7,133 bases of DNA from Pseudomonas sp. GTDB taxonomy: Bacteria; Pseudomonadota; Gammaproteobacteria; Pseudomonadales; Pseudomonadaceae. The notes under the pieces are model-generated. The model was given only the letters and a program-made list of their open reading frames with translations. It was not told the DNA's origin and did no database searches. Numbering within the stretch: the first letter of the stretch is position 1; each line of letters begins with the position of its first letter. Shown here piece by piece: positions 6,209-7,133 of the stretch. The position numbers and the translations under genes are program-made. The stretch spans positions 9,642-16,774 of the forward strand of contig DQGF01000447.1 in assembly GCA_003525045.1 (NCBI GenBank). The letters are read 5' to 3'.

Positions 6209-7133
6209 TCAGCGCTCGTCGACTGTAATAAATTCGCGACGTTGCGCCATGAACGGGGGCACGTCATCTTCATCGGTGAAAAACTGCTCGTACCACTCGC
6301 GCAACTGGTACACCGGGCCATCCGTTTCGGCCAGCACCGGCTTGTCGATCCGGATCTTGTGCTTCCAGATCACCACGTCCTGGTAGAACGAGTCACGGTT
6401 GCCAAGGACATAGGCCCTGGCCGCTTCCAGGTTCTGCTCTTCAGTCCAACCCGGTACCCGCTTGACCATGCAACCAAAGCGCAGGTCGAAGCTGTTCGGC
6501 GTCACCGGCACATGGCTGTTGAGCAGAATGGCATGGATTCGCGCATCGCCGAACATCGAACTGATCTGCGTGAAGTGGGTAGCCGGCCCGTAATAGGCCG
6601 ATGGCGCGATCAGGTCGCCGCCCAGGCGCTCGGAGTCACCATGAAAAATCTGGTGGCCGATGTGCCCTTCGAAGACGTTGGCGAAATATTTGGTCGGCGT
6701 ACCGTGCACCGGTCCGAAGTGCTGGGCATCCACCAGGTTATCGACCAACTCCCGTGGGTTGGTTTCGATGTGCATGGTGTCGATGTTCCAGTCATGGATC
6801 CAGTCCGGATCGTCCATCTCGGGCAGGTGCGGAATCACCACGCCCTCTTTCGGTGGACGGCCTTCGGGGTTGTTCCAGATGAACAACAGATTGTTTTCTT
6901 CGCAGGTCAACCAGCTGCGGGTCTTGGCCTTGGGTGGAATGCGTTTGCAGTATGGGATCTCCACGCATTTTCCGCCGGTGTCGTACTTCCAGTGGTGGAA
7001 TGGGCACACCAGCGTGTCGTTCTCGATGGTGCCCTGGGACAGGTCGGCGCCCATGTGCGGGCAATAGGCATCCAGAATACTGATGGTGCCCTGGCTGTCG
7101 GCGAAGGCCACCAGGCGGGTGCCAAAAATTTCC
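6209..7133 (-). CDS. KshA-type Rieske non-heme iron oxygenase (3-ketosteroid 9-alpha-hydroxylase-like), N-terminally truncated by window edge
   Basis: This is predicted to be the terminal oxygenase of a two-component system that hydroxylates steroid-like substrates at C9, opening ring B, with electrons from a separate reductase (KshB). The frame is open to base 7133 and begins EIFGTRL before the GTG at 7111, so that GTG is internal. Counting from it: Rieske 2Fe-2S ligands C17, H19, C36 and H39 (CPHMG ... CPFHHW), and mononuclear iron ligands D128-x2-H131-x4-H136 and D245 (FYQDVVIWKHK). The C17-to-H131 spacing (114) equals that of Mycobacterium tuberculosis KshA as I recall it (C67, H181). By that comparison about 43 N-terminal residues are missing and the C terminus is about 27 residues shorter. 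EGHI, FEGH-like and WKHKxRID segments also resemble KshA. Relatives such as Neverland/DAF-36-type sterol desaturases or other KshA-like enzymes of different substrate remain possible. It converges on the toxin unit; no reductase is in view. Confidence 0.9.
   Translation of the reverse strand, partial: EIFGTRLVAFADSQGTISILDAYCPHMGADLSQGTIENDTLVCPFHHWKYDTGGKCVEIPYCKRIPPKAKTRSWLTCEENNLLFIWNNPEGRPPKEGVVIPHLPEMDDPDWIHDWNIDTMHIETNPRELVDNLVDAQHFGPVHGTPTKYFANVFEGHIGHQIFHGDSERLGGDLIAPSAYYGPATHFTQISSMFGDARIHAILLNSHVPVTPNSFDLRFGCMVKRVPGWTEEQNLEAARAYVLGNRDSFYQDVVIWKHKIRIDKPVLAETDGPVYQLREWYEQFFTDEDDVPPFMAQRREFITVDER

Noticed and set aside
7109..7111. GTG as the start of the Rieske oxygenase
   Set aside because: It lies only 16 residues before the first Rieske cysteine. 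KshA proteins have roughly 50 more N-terminal residues, and the frame continues to the window edge.
1..7133. CRISPR array, tRNA or rRNA gene
   Set aside because: No regularly spaced repeats and no cloverleaf or rRNA signatures were seen on reading the non-coding stretch.

Overview
This looks like chromosomal DNA from a GC-rich proteobacterium. Coding stretches run around 60% GC or more, one-base gene overlap is used, and both large gene families here (Tc toxins and KshA-type Rieske oxygenases) occur in Gram-negative bacteria. The genus cannot be read from the sequence. Three regions are visible.

Region 1 (1-5738, plus strand) is a two-gene unit. The first gene is open at the left window edge and encodes the C-terminal ~1786 residues of a TcA subunit, the pentameric receptor-binding and pore-forming component of ABC-type Tc toxins. 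Its stop codon overlaps by one base the ATG of a 125-residue minimal nucleotidyltransferase with an intact catalytic triad, so the two are probably translationally coupled. No TcB or TcC gene lies downstream; if the cocoon components exist they must be upstream of the window or elsewhere. No HEPN partner for the nucleotidyltransferase is visible either.

Region 2 (5739-6208) is about 470 bases without a confident gene. It holds a long imperfect inverted repeat (5836-5896) with a smaller hairpin inside it, a sequence vaguely like a Tn3-family terminal repeat, an AT-rich patch (about 39% GC by hand count over 6001-6110) that could encode a small single-pass membrane protein on the minus strand, and a GC-rich hairpin just past the end of the Rieske gene. 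It reads like a junction between two segments of different history.

Region 3 (6209-7133, minus strand) is the C-terminal part of a Rieske oxygenase of the KshA type (3-ketosteroid 9-alpha-hydroxylase, oxygenase component). It runs off the right edge and has all Rieske and mononuclear iron ligands. It converges on the toxin unit, and nothing suggests the two work together. The most unusual point is the tight TcA-nucleotidyltransferase coupling; the second is the possible mobile-element scar between toxin and steroid gene.
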